From positions 248,001 through 312,000 of the forward strand of contig CAWHYG010000004.1 in the NCBI GenBank assembly GCA_963833505.1: a stretch of DNA of 64,000 nucleotides, given 5' to 3'. Origin of the DNA: CAWHYG01 sp963833505. Its GTDB lineage: Bacteria > Eisenbacteria > RBG-16-71-46 > CAIMUX01. The notes beneath the pieces were generated by a model. That model made no database searches. It saw only the letters and a program-made list of their open reading frames with translations, and was not told the origin of the DNA. A program made the translations under genes and the position numbers. Shown one piece after another: positions 8,372 through 16,217 of the stretch. Each line of letters opens with the position of its first letter. Position 1 is the first letter of the stretch.

Positions 8372-10207
8372 ATGCAGGACACGGAGATCGCCCAAGGGGC
8401 GGCGAAACTCACCCCGGAAGAAGAACGCCTCTACCGGATCCGCCACTCCCTCGCCCACGTCATGGCGCAGGCCGTGCTGAGCCTTCATCCCGACACCAAG
8501 CTCGGGTTCGGCCCGCCGGTGGACAACGGCTTCTACTATGACTTCGACTTCTCCGAGCCGATCACGGCCGAGGAGCTTCCCGAGATCGAAAAACGGATGC
8601 GGCGGATCATCCAGGAGAAGCAGCCCTTCGCCCGCACCGACATGGCGCCCGCCGAGGCGCAGGCGCGGATCGCGACCATGGGGCAACCCTTCAAGGAGGA
8701 GGCGGCCCATGATCTCGCCGCCGGCGGCGTGACCACGATCTCGTTCTACGAGAACGGGCCGTTTGTCGACATGTGCGAAGGCCCTCATCTGAACCACACC
8801 GGCGAGATCCCGGTGGAGGCCTTCAAGCTCGATTCCATCGCCGGGGCCTATTGGCGGGGCAGCGAAAAGAACAAGATGCTGACCCGGATCTACGGCCTGG
8901 CCTTCGCCGCCAAGGAGGAGCTGAAGCAGTATCTGGAACGCCGCCGGCTCGCGCAGGAGCGCGATCACCGGAAGCTCGGGCGCGAGCTGGATCTCTTTCA
9001 CATCGATGACGAGGTCGGGAAGGGCCTCATCCTCTGGCTGCCCAAGGGAACGGTGCTGCGCGACGAGGTCGAGACGCTGGCCAAGGAGACGGAGTTCCGC
9101 TACGGCTATCAGCGCGTGTCCAGCCCCGTCCTGGCCCGCCAGGAGCTGTACTACCGGAGCGAGCATCTCCCCTATTTCAAGGACAGCATGTTTCCGCCGC
9201 TCGAGCTGGAAGAGGAAGACGAAGCCGGCGGACGCCGGAAGGAGGTCTATTACCTCCGGCCGATGAACTGTCCGCACCATCACAAAATCTACGCGGCGCG
9301 CCCACGCTCCTACCGCGAGCTGCCGCTCCGGCTGGCGGAGTACGGCCTCTGCCACCGCTACGAGAAGTCGGGCGAGCTTTCCGGGCTCCTGCGCGTTCGC
9401 GGCTTCACCATGAACGACGCGCACATCTACTGCACGGCCGAACAGCTTCAAGAGGAGGTCTTCTCCCTGCTCCGGATGTACCAGGAGCTGTACGCCGTGT
9501 TCGAGTACGACCGCTGGGACATCCGGCTGTCGCTTCATGATCCCGCGCGGAAGGACAAATATCACTCCGATGAGCGGCTCTGGCAGGAGTCGGAGTCGGC
9601 CTTGCGGGCGGCGCTCGACGCCAAGGGTCTCAAGTACTGGATCGGCGAGGACGAAGCCGCCTTCTACGGTCCCAAGATCGACATCCAGTTCTACAATCTT
9701 CTCGGCCGCGGCGAGACCGTCTCGACGATCCAGATCGACTATCTGGCGGCGAAGAAGTTCGAGCTGCGCTACGTGGACGAGCACGGCGAGGAAAAGCCGC
9801 CCATCGTCATCCACCGGGCTCCGCTTTCCGCGCACGAGCGGATCGTGGCCTACCTGATCGAGCACTACGGCGGCGCCTTCCCCACCTGGATGGCGCCGGT
9901 GCAGGTCCGCCTGGTCACGATCTCGGACGATCTTCTGCCCTACGCCGACAAGCTGGCGGAGGAGCTGCGGAAGGACCAGATCCGCGTCGAAGTGGATCGG
10001 TCCTCGCATTCCTTCAACAAGAAGATCCGGAACGGAACGATCGAGAAGCTCCCGATCCTGCTCGTGATCGGACGCAAGGAGGCCGAGGAGGGGACGGTCA
10101 CGATCCGCCGCTACCAGATCAAGCAGCAGGAGACGGTTTCCTTCGACGAGTTTCATACCGAGCTGCTCGAGGAGATCGCGGACCGGAAGCACGTCAAGCC
10201 GGAGTGA
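8372..10207 (+). CDS. thrS: Threonyl-tRNA synthetase lacking the TGS domain
   Basis: 611 residues, class II synthetase charging tRNA-Thr. It begins directly at the editing domain: H-S-L-A-H (His25, His29) and C-E-G-P-H (Cys135, His139) form the editing site. The catalytic core follows with M-N-C-P-H-H-H (zinc Cys), motif 2 around L-C-H-R-Y-E and motif 3 around I-H-R-A-P-L-S-A-H-E-R. The C-terminal anticodon domain ends near residue 600. Usual ThrRS is about 640 residues and starts with an extra TGS domain of about 60. Here an in-frame TGA at 8327 lies only 45 bases before the ATG, and the ATG has a GGAGG Shine-Dalgarno, so the domain is really absent. All catalytic residues seen look intact. 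Confidence 0.95.
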   Translation: MQDTEIAQGAAKLTPEEERLYRIRHSLAHVMAQAVLSLHPDTKLGFGPPVDNGFYYDFDFSEPITAEELPEIEKRMRRIIQEKQPFARTDMAPAEAQARIATMGQPFKEEAAHDLAAGGVTTISFYENGPFVDMCEGPHLNHTGEIPVEAFKLDSIAGAYWRGSEKNKMLTRIYGLAFAAKEELKQYLERRRLAQERDHRKLGRELDLFHIDDEVGKGLILWLPKGTVLRDEVETLAKETEFRYGYQRVSSPVLARQELYYRSEHLPYFKDSMFPPLELEEEDEAGGRRKEVYYLRPMNCPHHHKIYAARPRSYRELPLRLAEYGLCHRYEKSGELSGLLRVRGFTMNDAHIYCTAEQLQEEVFSLLRMYQELYAVFEYDRWDIRLSLHDPARKDKYHSDERLWQESESALRAALDAKGLKYWIGEDEAAFYGPKIDIQFYNLLGRGETVSTIQIDYLAAKKFELRYVDEHGEEKPPIVIHRAPLSAHERIVAYLIEHYGGAFPTWMAPVQVRLVTISDDLLPYADKLAEELRKDQIRVEVDRSSHSFNKKIRNGTIEKLPILLVIGRKEAEEGTVTIRRYQIKQQETVSFDEFHTELLEEIADRKHVKPE

Positions 10208-10251
10208 TCGAGTCGGGCTGACCCGGCCGCGCGGAGGCGGAGGTCTCATCC

Positions 10252-11334
10252 ATGACTGATCCTGGACCGCGCGACGACCTGACCGACGTCCCGGGCTTTC
10301 GCGCCGGCAGCGCGGAGGACCCCGAAGCCGGCACCGGGTGCACCGTCATTCTCTGTCCCCCGGACGGCGCGGTGGGAGGCGTCGATCAGCGCGGCGGCGC
10401 TCCCGGTACCCGCGAGACCGATCCGCTTCGCCCGCTCCACCTCGTCGAACGCTGCCATGCCGTGCTCCTGACCGGCGGAAGCGCGTTCGGCCTCGACGCG
10501 GCCGGCGGAGTCGTCCGCTATCTCGAGCGTCTCGGTGTCGGCTTCGACACGCGGGCAGCGCGGGTCCCCATCGTTCCCGCGGCGGTGCTCTACGATCTCG
10601 CGTTCGGCCGATCCGATGTGCGTCCGGATTCCGACATGGGGCAAGACGCCTGTCGTGAGGCCGAGCGCGGTGCACCGGTGCGCCAAGGCAACGCCGGCGC
10701 GGGCTGCGGCGCGACCGTAGGGAAGATCTTCGGCCTCGACCGCGCGAGCAAAGGAGGGCTCGGCTCGGCCTCCGATCAGGTCGCGCCGGGCTTGTTCGTC
10801 GGGGCGATCGCGGCGGTCAACGCGTTCGGAGACGTGGTTGATCCAGCCAGCGGTGAGATCATGGCGGGAGCGCGGGGGCCCTCGGAAGGCCCGCTTTGGG
10901 CGGACACGGTCGAAGTCATGCGCAGACAGGGGGGCATCCGCGGGTTTGACCGCGATCCGGCATCAACCTCCGTAACCTCCGCCGGAGGCGCCGGGACGAC
11001 GGCGCATGCCGGCACCGACCAACCCGAGCCCCGGGGCACCAGCACCGTTCTCGTGGTCGTCGCGACGAATGCCCGGTTGGACAAGGAAGGGGCCAACATC
11101 CTCGCGCTCATGGCCGGCGCGGGCATGGCCCGGACCGTGCGCCCGGTCCACACGTCGGTCGACGGCGACATCGTCTTCGCGTTGGCGGCGGGAGATCGCG
11201 CGTGCGACGTCAACCTGCTTGGAGCCGCCGCGGCGGATGTGGCGGCCCGAGCCATCGTGGCGGCGGTGACGCGCGCGGAGAGCCTGCACGGCGTGCCGTG
11301 CGCTCGCGAGGTGAGGGCGTCGCGGTCCGTCTGA
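10252..11334 (+). CDS. P1-family aminopeptidase/esterase (DmpA/BapA-like)
   Basis: 360 residues, Shine-Dalgarno GGAGG ahead of the ATG. Landmarks of the DmpA/P1 family (Ntn-type autoprocessed hydrolases): N-terminal D-V-P-G-F-R-A-G, G-C-T-V-I-L-C-P, V-D-Q-R-G-G-A-P-G-T-R-E-T-D, then L-L-T-G-G-S-A-F-G-L-D-A-A-G-G-V. The self-cleavage site should fall in R-G-T-S-T-V-L-V-V-V-A-T-N-A at about residue 260, where a Thr or Ser after Gly becomes the new N-terminal nucleophile. These enzymes release N-terminal residues from peptides, including beta- or D-amino acyl ones. It starts 44 bases after thrS and may share its transcript. Substrate unknown. Confidence 0.88.
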   Translation: MTDPGPRDDLTDVPGFRAGSAEDPEAGTGCTVILCPPDGAVGGVDQRGGAPGTRETDPLRPLHLVERCHAVLLTGGSAFGLDAAGGVVRYLERLGVGFDTRAARVPIVPAAVLYDLAFGRSDVRPDSDMGQDACREAERGAPVRQGNAGAGCGATVGKIFGLDRASKGGLGSASDQVAPGLFVGAIAAVNAFGDVVDPASGEIMAGARGPSEGPLWADTVEVMRRQGGIRGFDRDPASTSVTSAGGAGTTAHAGTDQPEPRGTSTVLVVVATNARLDKEGANILALMAGAGMARTVRPVHTSVDGDIVFALAAGDRACDVNLLGAAAADVAARAIVAAVTRAESLHGVPCAREVRASRSV

Positions 11335-11476
11335 CCTTGCCTTTCACTCACCGCCGTTTCGGGTGTCACGTATGCCCCGTATAGGCCGGCATAGACGTCC
11401 GGCCCGGGCGCCATCGCGGCCAGGCCGACGAGCTGGAAGGGCACGAATTGACCCGGGGAATGGCTCCGCCATGGTC

Positions 11477-12844
11477 CTACCGCACGAGGGTCGCGGGTGC
11501 GGACCACCGGCGTCCGGCGGCATCGGTCACGACCAGGAAGTACCGGCCCGCGGGCGCGGGTCCGCCCCGGCTGTTCCGGCCGTCCCAGGTGATGGTGGTC
11601 CCGCCGGCCGGCACCGGGCCGAGAGCCCAGGACTGGACCGGGATTCCGAGGACATCGATCACCCGGGCCTGCATCCAGCCGGCGGAGGGCACGCGCAGGT
11701 CCCAGGTGATCCGGTCGCGGCTGGGATTCGGGTGGCCGGGGGAGAGGACAAGGCTTGTGATCCCGTGCGCCGGCTCGGGAGCCGAGGAGGCCGTGCAGCC
11801 CTGCCCCCGGGCACCGATCAACTGCTGGCACGGGCTGTTCTGCGGCAGGCATGGGGAGATGTTGGTCAGGGTCCAGTCGCCGTCCGTCGTTTGCGAGCAG
11901 GCTACAGGACCGCAAAACTCCGGGTCGGTGTAGACGCAGTGGGCGTCGTATTGGATGGCGACGCCATCCCACGAGTACATGCTTGTGGTATCTACGTCGC
12001 TGCAGGCGAAAGCGGCTCCATTCATGGCTGCCCACAGCTCGCCGCCCTGCTCGGGTGCGCAGTTTCCCCAGAGTATGCACCGTGTGAGCATCGCTTTTTG
12101 GTTTGTTTCCACGCCGCCGCCGATGGTGCTCGAAACGTTCGCGGTGATCGTGCATCCGGAGAGGGCGTCGCCGTCGTAACCGTCCGCGAAGCATACGCCT
12201 CCCCCGCCGCCTTCTCCAGCTCGGTTCCCCGAGATCAGGCAGTTCGTGATCCGAACGTCGATGTTGAATCGGGTCAGGATCCCTCCGCCGCCATCATCTG
12301 CCTTGTTTCCGCTGATCACGCAGTGGTCCACCACCCCGCCAAAGTCGAGCAAACAGATTCCCCCTCCGTCGTAGGCGTGGCAGTCGAGGATCCGGCACTG
12401 TGAGATCGTCGGCCCGCTGGCCTCGCAGAGAATGCCTCCGCCATCGGGGTAGTTGTCATCGTTAAGTCCGGTGCCGTTCTCGATCGTGAGGTTTTCGATC
12501 CGCGAATGGGAGCCCTCCCACTCATGCACCCAGAATCCGCGCCCGAGACCCTGGCAGTCGAGGATGGTCTGACCGGCGCCTCCACCCGAAGTCACATCTA
12601 CAGCTAGGCCGTGGAGCTCGATGTCCCGGTTGCCGGGGCCGGAATAGGTCCCCGGAGCGATGAGCACGATGTCTCCATCGACGCTGCTGTTGATCGCCGC
12701 CTGGATGGTCGGGTAGTCGCCGGGAACGTGCCGCACGGTCGCGTCCGCCCGGCTTGCGAGACCCGCAAACCCGAGCAGCGCGGCGATGGAACGGACGAGG
12801 AACAAGGACCGGGACGATCGAGGGATACCGGCGAGGGCGTTCAT
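11477..12844 (-). CDS. Secreted right-handed beta-helix protein with FlgD-like C-terminal domain (copy 1)
   Basis: 455 residues from the ATG at 12844, which has GGAGG seven bases upstream. The frame runs 19 codons further but without a Shine-Dalgarno. A signal peptide covers about residues 12-34 (S-I-A-A-L-L-G-F-A-G). Then V-P-G-D-Y-P-T-I-Q-A-A-I-N and D-I-V-L-I-A-P-G-T-Y introduce a parallel beta-helix with turns such as I-S-Q-C-R-I-L-D-C-H and V-V-D-H-C-V-I-S-G-N. The last 80 residues are the FlgD-like Ig domain with W-D-G-R-N-S-R-G and G-R-Y-F-L-V-V-T. It probably goes to the surface or medium; no catalytic residues are obvious. It follows the short secreted gene by 56 bases. A close paralog lies at 37584-38936. 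Confidence 0.82.
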   Translation of the reverse strand: MNALAGIPRSSRSLFLVRSIAALLGFAGLASRADATVRHVPGDYPTIQAAINSSVDGDIVLIAPGTYSGPGNRDIELHGLAVDVTSGGGAGQTILDCQGLGRGFWVHEWEGSHSRIENLTIENGTGLNDDNYPDGGGILCEASGPTISQCRILDCHAYDGGGICLLDFGGVVDHCVISGNKADDGGGGILTRFNIDVRITNCLISGNRAGEGGGGGVCFADGYDGDALSGCTITANVSSTIGGGVETNQKAMLTRCILWGNCAPEQGGELWAAMNGAAFACSDVDTTSMYSWDGVAIQYDAHCVYTDPEFCGPVACSQTTDGDWTLTNISPCLPQNSPCQQLIGARGQGCTASSAPEPAHGITSLVLSPGHPNPSRDRITWDLRVPSAGWMQARVIDVLGIPVQSWALGPVPAGGTTITWDGRNSRGGPAPAGRYFLVVTDAAGRRWSAPATLVR

Positions 12845-12859
12845 GGCATGCCTCCGAGA

Positions 12860-12893
12860 AGCCGTGCGCCCAGACGGCACCGGGCGCACGGCT
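12860..12893 (-). promoter_or_regulatory. Intercistronic hairpin before the beta-helix gene
   Basis: Perfect 12-base arms AGCCGTGCGCCC / GGGCGCACGGCT with a 10-base loop lie between the stop of the short secreted gene and the Shine-Dalgarno of the beta-helix gene. No U-run follows, so it is more likely a partial terminator, an attenuator or an mRNA-stability hairpin than a full terminator. The second copy of this module has a similar but diverged hairpin in the same place (about 38945-38987). Confidence 0.6.
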
Positions 12894-12900
12894 CTCTTCA

Positions 12901-13482
12901 TTACCTGATGATGGTAACAGAATTGCTCTTCGTCTTTCCAGTCTCATCCGTGACGAGAAGGAAGTAGCGCCCTGAAGCGACGCGGTTGCCGCGGCTGTCG
13001 CGGCCGTCCCAGAGGAGGGAGGTGCCCTTGTTGCTTCCCGGCCAGCCGGTCATGGCCAGTTCGAAGTCCGTGCACGTGCCATAGGCGCGGACGACCGTGC
13101 CGGTTCCATCGCTGTAGTCGCCATCGTAGCTCACGCCGAACGTGAGCCCCTTCAAACGCGGGCTGCTGCCCGGCGGGAAGGCCGCGTACACCTTCCACAC
13201 CCGCAGGGTGTCGGGCCCCGCGTCATCGATCTCCGCCCGGACGTCGCCGCACGAGTCCGGCGCCGTCCCCTGGCTGCACACGTTCCCGCCAACGTACGTG
13301 ATCCCGGGAGCGTGGATCACGAGTACGCCACCGGCGTTCGGTCCGGCCAAAGCGGCGGACGCCGCAAGCATCAGGGCGAACGGAACAATCAGTGGGTGAG
13401 TGCGTGCGTGCGAACGGAACTCATTTGCGTCCAAGAACCGCTTGCCGGGCGGGCGGTCCCCGCGCACCTCTCGAGCGTTCAT
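12901..13482 (-). CDS. Short secreted protein: N-terminal domain fused to sorting domain (copy 1)
   Basis: 193 residues, ATG with GGAGGT five bases upstream. A long n-region (1-30) precedes the hydrophobic I-V-P-F-A-L-M-L-A-A-S-A-A-L-A, with cleavage expected near residue 46. Residues about 47-163 are almost identical to the N-terminal domain of the 937-residue metalloprotease at 38992-41805, with about four changes over 110 residues. At L-L-W-D the two diverge: this protein goes straight into G-R-D-S-R-G-N and the last strands of the FlgD-like domain, so the whole protease part is missing. It looks like a recent duplicate with an internal deletion between two W-D-G sites. It may still be secreted. 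Function of the shared N-terminal domain is unknown. Confidence 0.78.
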   Translation of the reverse strand: MNAREVRGDRPPGKRFLDANEFRSHARTHPLIVPFALMLAASAALAGPNAGGVLVIHAPGITYVGGNVCSQGTAPDSCGDVRAEIDDAGPDTLRVWKVYAAFPPGSSPRLKGLTFGVSYDGDYSDGTGTVVRAYGTCTDFELAMTGWPGSNKGTSLLWDGRDSRGNRVASGRYFLLVTDETGKTKSNSVTIIR

Positions 13483-13666
13483 GGCAGACCTCCAATCGTT
13501 TCACTGACACTCTCCGCCTTTCGGGCGGAGCAACTTGCCTACGATTCAGGTCTCGCGGTGGGAACGACCGGGAGACCGCCCTGGCAAGGGCGCATCCCCG
13601 CGTCCGTTCCCCCGAATCCGCTCGAACTTGATGCCGTCCCAAGATGTCCAACGATCGAGCAACCGA
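13483..13666 (-). promoter_or_regulatory. Conserved 5' leader of the secreted module (copy 1)
   Basis: About 183 bases between the promoter and the ATG closely match the leader of the second copy (41806-41988), including length. It contains the hairpin CTCCGCC-N5-GGCGGAG near the ribosome site and a conserved C/G-rich 5' half. I could not match it to a known riboswitch. It may simply be conserved because the duplication is recent. Confidence 0.4.
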
Positions 13667-13671
13667 CAGTG

Positions 13672-13700
13672 AAGTTACACTGCCGCGGTGGAGTTGTCAA
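13672..13700 (-). promoter_or_regulatory. Promoter of the secreted module (copy 1)
   Basis: -35 TTGACA (13700-13695), 17-base spacer, -10 TAACTT (13677-13672). The same two hexamers at the same spacing occur at 42023-41995 in front of the second copy while the spacer sequence has diverged, which supports the hexamers being functional. Confidence 0.6.
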
Positions 13701-13747
13701 GATGGAATGCGATCCAACACAACGAAATGGAGTGACCTCTCTTGCGC

Positions 13748-14218
13748 TCACCGCCGTTTCGGGTTCCTCACGTTCAGCCGCACCGCGCGCCATCCGCCCG
13801 GATCGAACGTCTCGCGCAGGGAGACCGGCCGTTGATCGAGCGAGGTGACCTGCGCATGGTTGGTCACGGTGTCGAAGGCGACTCGGACGTCGGCGGCGCC
13901 GTCCCCGTCGAGGTCCACCTCTTCCTCGATCCGGGCCGGAAGCTTCGCCTCGCCCACCGGTTTCCAATCGATCTGCACAAACCCCGACGGCCGCTGCCGG
14001 AACAGCCCGTCGAAGACCGGCCGGTGGATGATGGTCTGCCAGGTTCCATGATTGACTGAGCGAACCGCCTCGCCTCCGGTGAACCACGGAGAAACCTGGA
14101 GGCCGGTAGCGCTCACGAAACCCTTCGAGAGCGTGTTCATTCCGAAGAATCCGGCCAGGACGACCGGAAGGGCGGCCGCCGCCCAGATGGTTCCGAGAAT
14201 GCTCTGGAATCGTCTCAT
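13748..14218 (-). CDS. Membrane-anchored hypothetical protein of the redox cluster
   Basis: 156 residues. One N-terminal membrane segment or signal anchor (I-W-A-A-A-A-L-P-V-V-L-A-G-F-F-G) is followed by an extracytoplasmic domain containing E-V-D-L-D-G-D-G-A-A-D-V, an EF-hand-like D-x-D-x-D-G loop. No family recognised. It lies 40 bases after the polyferredoxin gene and ends the leftward cluster of DsbD-like, polyferredoxin and this gene, so it is probably co-transcribed with them. Confidence 0.7.
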   Translation of the reverse strand: MRRFQSILGTIWAAAALPVVLAGFFGMNTLSKGFVSATGLQVSPWFTGGEAVRSVNHGTWQTIIHRPVFDGLFRQRPSGFVQIDWKPVGEAKLPARIEEEVDLDGDGAADVRVAFDTVTNHAQVTSLDQRPVSLRETFDPGGWRAVRLNVRNPKRR

Positions 14219-14258
14219 GCTGTCGCCACCAAGCGGCTCCTCCGAGTCATGACAGCGC

Positions 14259-15437
14259 TCATGCGATCATCCGCCCGGTGGTGACCAGCAGCACCAGCCG
14301 ATGGATCGCCGCCTGGATCATCCCGCCGCTCATCGTGGCCAGAAAGAGAAAGGCCGGATAGATGAACAGAAGCCGCGCCCTCTCCGGCGACGCGCGCAGG
14401 TTCGTCCCCCGGATGTGAAAGACGGCGGCTCCTTCGGGACACGCGTCGACGCAAGCTCCGCACTTGCAGCAGGAGATCCGCGCCGAGCTTCGCTGCACGC
14501 TCTCCTCGTCGATCGAGAAGGTGGGACAGGCCTTCAGGCATCGGCGGCAGTCCGTGCAGGCGGTCCGATCGACCTTCACCTCGAACGGATTGACGTGGTT
14601 GGTGAACGACTGGAACGCCCCGAAAGGACAGAACAGTCCGCACTGCGTCCGCTTCCGGGTCAGGATCGGCAACGCCACGACGAGCGCGCCGAACAAGGAG
14701 AAGCAGATCCCCGCCTGGACCACCGTTCGGGTCGAAGTCACCTGTTCGAACTCCGTGACCGACTTGAAGGGGCAAAGCCACATGCAATAGGTCGGGCTCA
14801 TCGCCGCTGCGGAAGTCAGCACGATCGTGAGGAGAATCGCATAGGGCAGATAGCTCCAGATTCTGGGGATCTTGCGGATCCTCGCCCGGCGCAGCAGCCG
14901 GGAGAAGCCGTCCTCGATCCCGCCGAAGAAACAGCCCCAGGCGCAGAATCCCCGGCCCAGCGCCAGGGAAGCGGCCAGCCAGAGAATGATCATCCCCGCG
15001 ATGGGGGCGAATCCTCCGAGCAGGTGCCCGGGGAAGACGATCGTGCGGGTCAGCACCGCCGGGATGATCGTCATCGGGATGACCATGTGGCAGAAGGGAG
15101 TCCGGCCTTCGATCATGTCCCCGCGCGAGACCATCATGCTGCCCCGCGTCTCGACCAGATTCGGAATGAAGGTGAGGACGAAGGCGACGGCCATGGCGAT
15201 GAAGAGGATCGCCCGGTACCGCTCGGTGCGTCCGGTCCGGAGCATCTTGTAGAAGAGAACGTTGACCAGGGCGAAGGTGATCAGGAACGGTACAAGCCTG
15301 CCGGCCTCATGGGGTGGAGGTCCGCCGGCCAGCATGAGGAAGGTGAGCAGGAACATGGGGACGGTGAGAAGGATTGCGCGGAGGCGGCTTCGTCGCGGCG
15401 TCCGGACCGCGGATGGCGTGCGGAGCGAGTCCGTCAT
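14259..15437 (-). CDS. Membrane 4Fe-4S polyferredoxin (NapH/CcoG/NosR-like)
   Basis: 392 residues from the ATG at 15437 (GAGGG upstream); the frame is open further upstream but reads as noise. About six membrane helices (for example L-L-T-V-P-M-F-L-L-T-F-L-M-L and I-W-S-Y-L-P-Y-A-I-L-L). Membrane-embedded cysteine motifs F-C-A-W-G-C-F-F, Y-C-M-W-L-C-P-F and Q-C-G-L-F-C-P-F-G are typical of NapH/CcoG/NosR membrane electron-transfer proteins. Two 4Fe-4S sites follow: C-T-D-C-R-R-C-L-K-A-C-P and C-C-K-C-G-A-C-V-D-A-C-P. It probably moves electrons from quinol or ferredoxin across the membrane. The DsbD/TauE-like gene upstream suggests a reducing pathway to the periplasm. Confidence 0.85.
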   Translation of the reverse strand: MTDSLRTPSAVRTPRRSRLRAILLTVPMFLLTFLMLAGGPPPHEAGRLVPFLITFALVNVLFYKMLRTGRTERYRAILFIAMAVAFVLTFIPNLVETRGSMMVSRGDMIEGRTPFCHMVIPMTIIPAVLTRTIVFPGHLLGGFAPIAGMIILWLAASLALGRGFCAWGCFFGGIEDGFSRLLRRARIRKIPRIWSYLPYAILLTIVLTSAAAMSPTYCMWLCPFKSVTEFEQVTSTRTVVQAGICFSLFGALVVALPILTRKRTQCGLFCPFGAFQSFTNHVNPFEVKVDRTACTDCRRCLKACPTFSIDEESVQRSSARISCCKCGACVDACPEGAAVFHIRGTNLRASPERARLLFIYPAFLFLATMSGGMIQAAIHRLVLLVTTGRMIA

Positions 15438-15520
15438 GAATGCCCTCTGTGTTCTCCCGCTGAATTGGACGTCGTCCGTCCGCTTCCGGCGTTCGGCAGC
15501 GATCCGCGGCCATGTTTCGT

Positions 15521-16162
15521 TCACATCAGGGCGGATCTTAGCATGACGAGGCCCAGGACGCAGTAGTAGCCGCCGAGGAGAACCGCGGTCATCCGGCCCA
15601 CCGTGCGGATCTCCGGCCGCCGGTGAACGGCTCCGAGGACCGGAAGCGGCAGAAAGAAGATCGTCGTCCCGAGATAGAAACTGAGGAAGAAGATCACGCT
15701 TCCCCCGAGGCTTCCGCGGGAGGCGCCTTCGGTGATGGCCAGCAGAAAGGGCGGACAGAGATTCAACCCGGTGAGGAGTCCGAGGGCCGCCGGCATCAGC
15801 GGTGCCCCGCCCGCCGGCAGTCTCTTCAGAGCTCCCCCTGAGATGCGCGCCGCGCAGAGCGTGGTCGGCTTTCCCAATCCCTGGGCGACCAGGAGCGCGC
15901 CCAGGATGACGAACGCGCCGGCCTCGACCCGATGCCCCCAGGAGGAGCCGGAAGGCCACGAAGCCGAGAGAATCCGCCCGGCGGCCCAGGCCAGCACCGC
16001 GAAGGCCAGATACCCCACCAGACGCCCGGTCAGGAACGACAGGAGCAGGACGAAGCTCTCGCGCATCTTCCTGCCCTCCGAAAGCACGAGGGAGATCAGG
16101 ACGGGCACGCACGCGGTCAGGCAGGCGGATCCGTTGGCCAGGCCGAGCAAGAAACCACGCAT
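15521..16162 (-). CDS. DsbD/CcdA- or TauE-like six-helix membrane protein
   Basis: 213 residues, ATG with GGAG eight bases upstream. Six hydrophobic segments. The paired cysteine helices A-N-G-S-A-C-L-T-A-C-V-P-V-L-I and G-L-N-L-C-P-P-F-L-L resemble the reductase helices of CcdA/DsbD and of the COG2836 'sulfite exporter TauE' group. It may carry thiol electrons across the membrane or be a metal/sulfur transporter. It lies 83 bases ahead of the polyferredoxin gene on the same strand, so the two probably work together: reducing power from the cluster protein into a periplasmic thiol or metal pathway. Confidence 0.75.
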   Translation of the reverse strand: MRGFLLGLANGSACLTACVPVLISLVLSEGRKMRESFVLLLSFLTGRLVGYLAFAVLAWAAGRILSASWPSGSSWGHRVEAGAFVILGALLVAQGLGKPTTLCAARISGGALKRLPAGGAPLMPAALGLLTGLNLCPPFLLAITEGASRGSLGGSVIFFLSFYLGTTIFFLPLPVLGAVHRRPEIRTVGRMTAVLLGGYYCVLGLVMLRSALM

Positions 16163-16217
16163 CCGTTCTCTCCTCGGCCGCTTCGGCCTCGCGGATCGGG
16201 AACCTCGAACCGGCCTT

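Noticed and set aside
11336..11476. Gap after the P1 peptidase as a tRNA or small RNA gene
   Set aside because: No cloverleaf, no conserved tRNA loop sequence and no hairpin strong enough to stand out.
15438..16112. Upstream extension of the polyferredoxin to 617 residues
   Set aside because: The extra part is antisense-like noise overlapping the DsbD/TauE-like gene in another frame; ATG 15437 has a Shine-Dalgarno and precedes the first helix.
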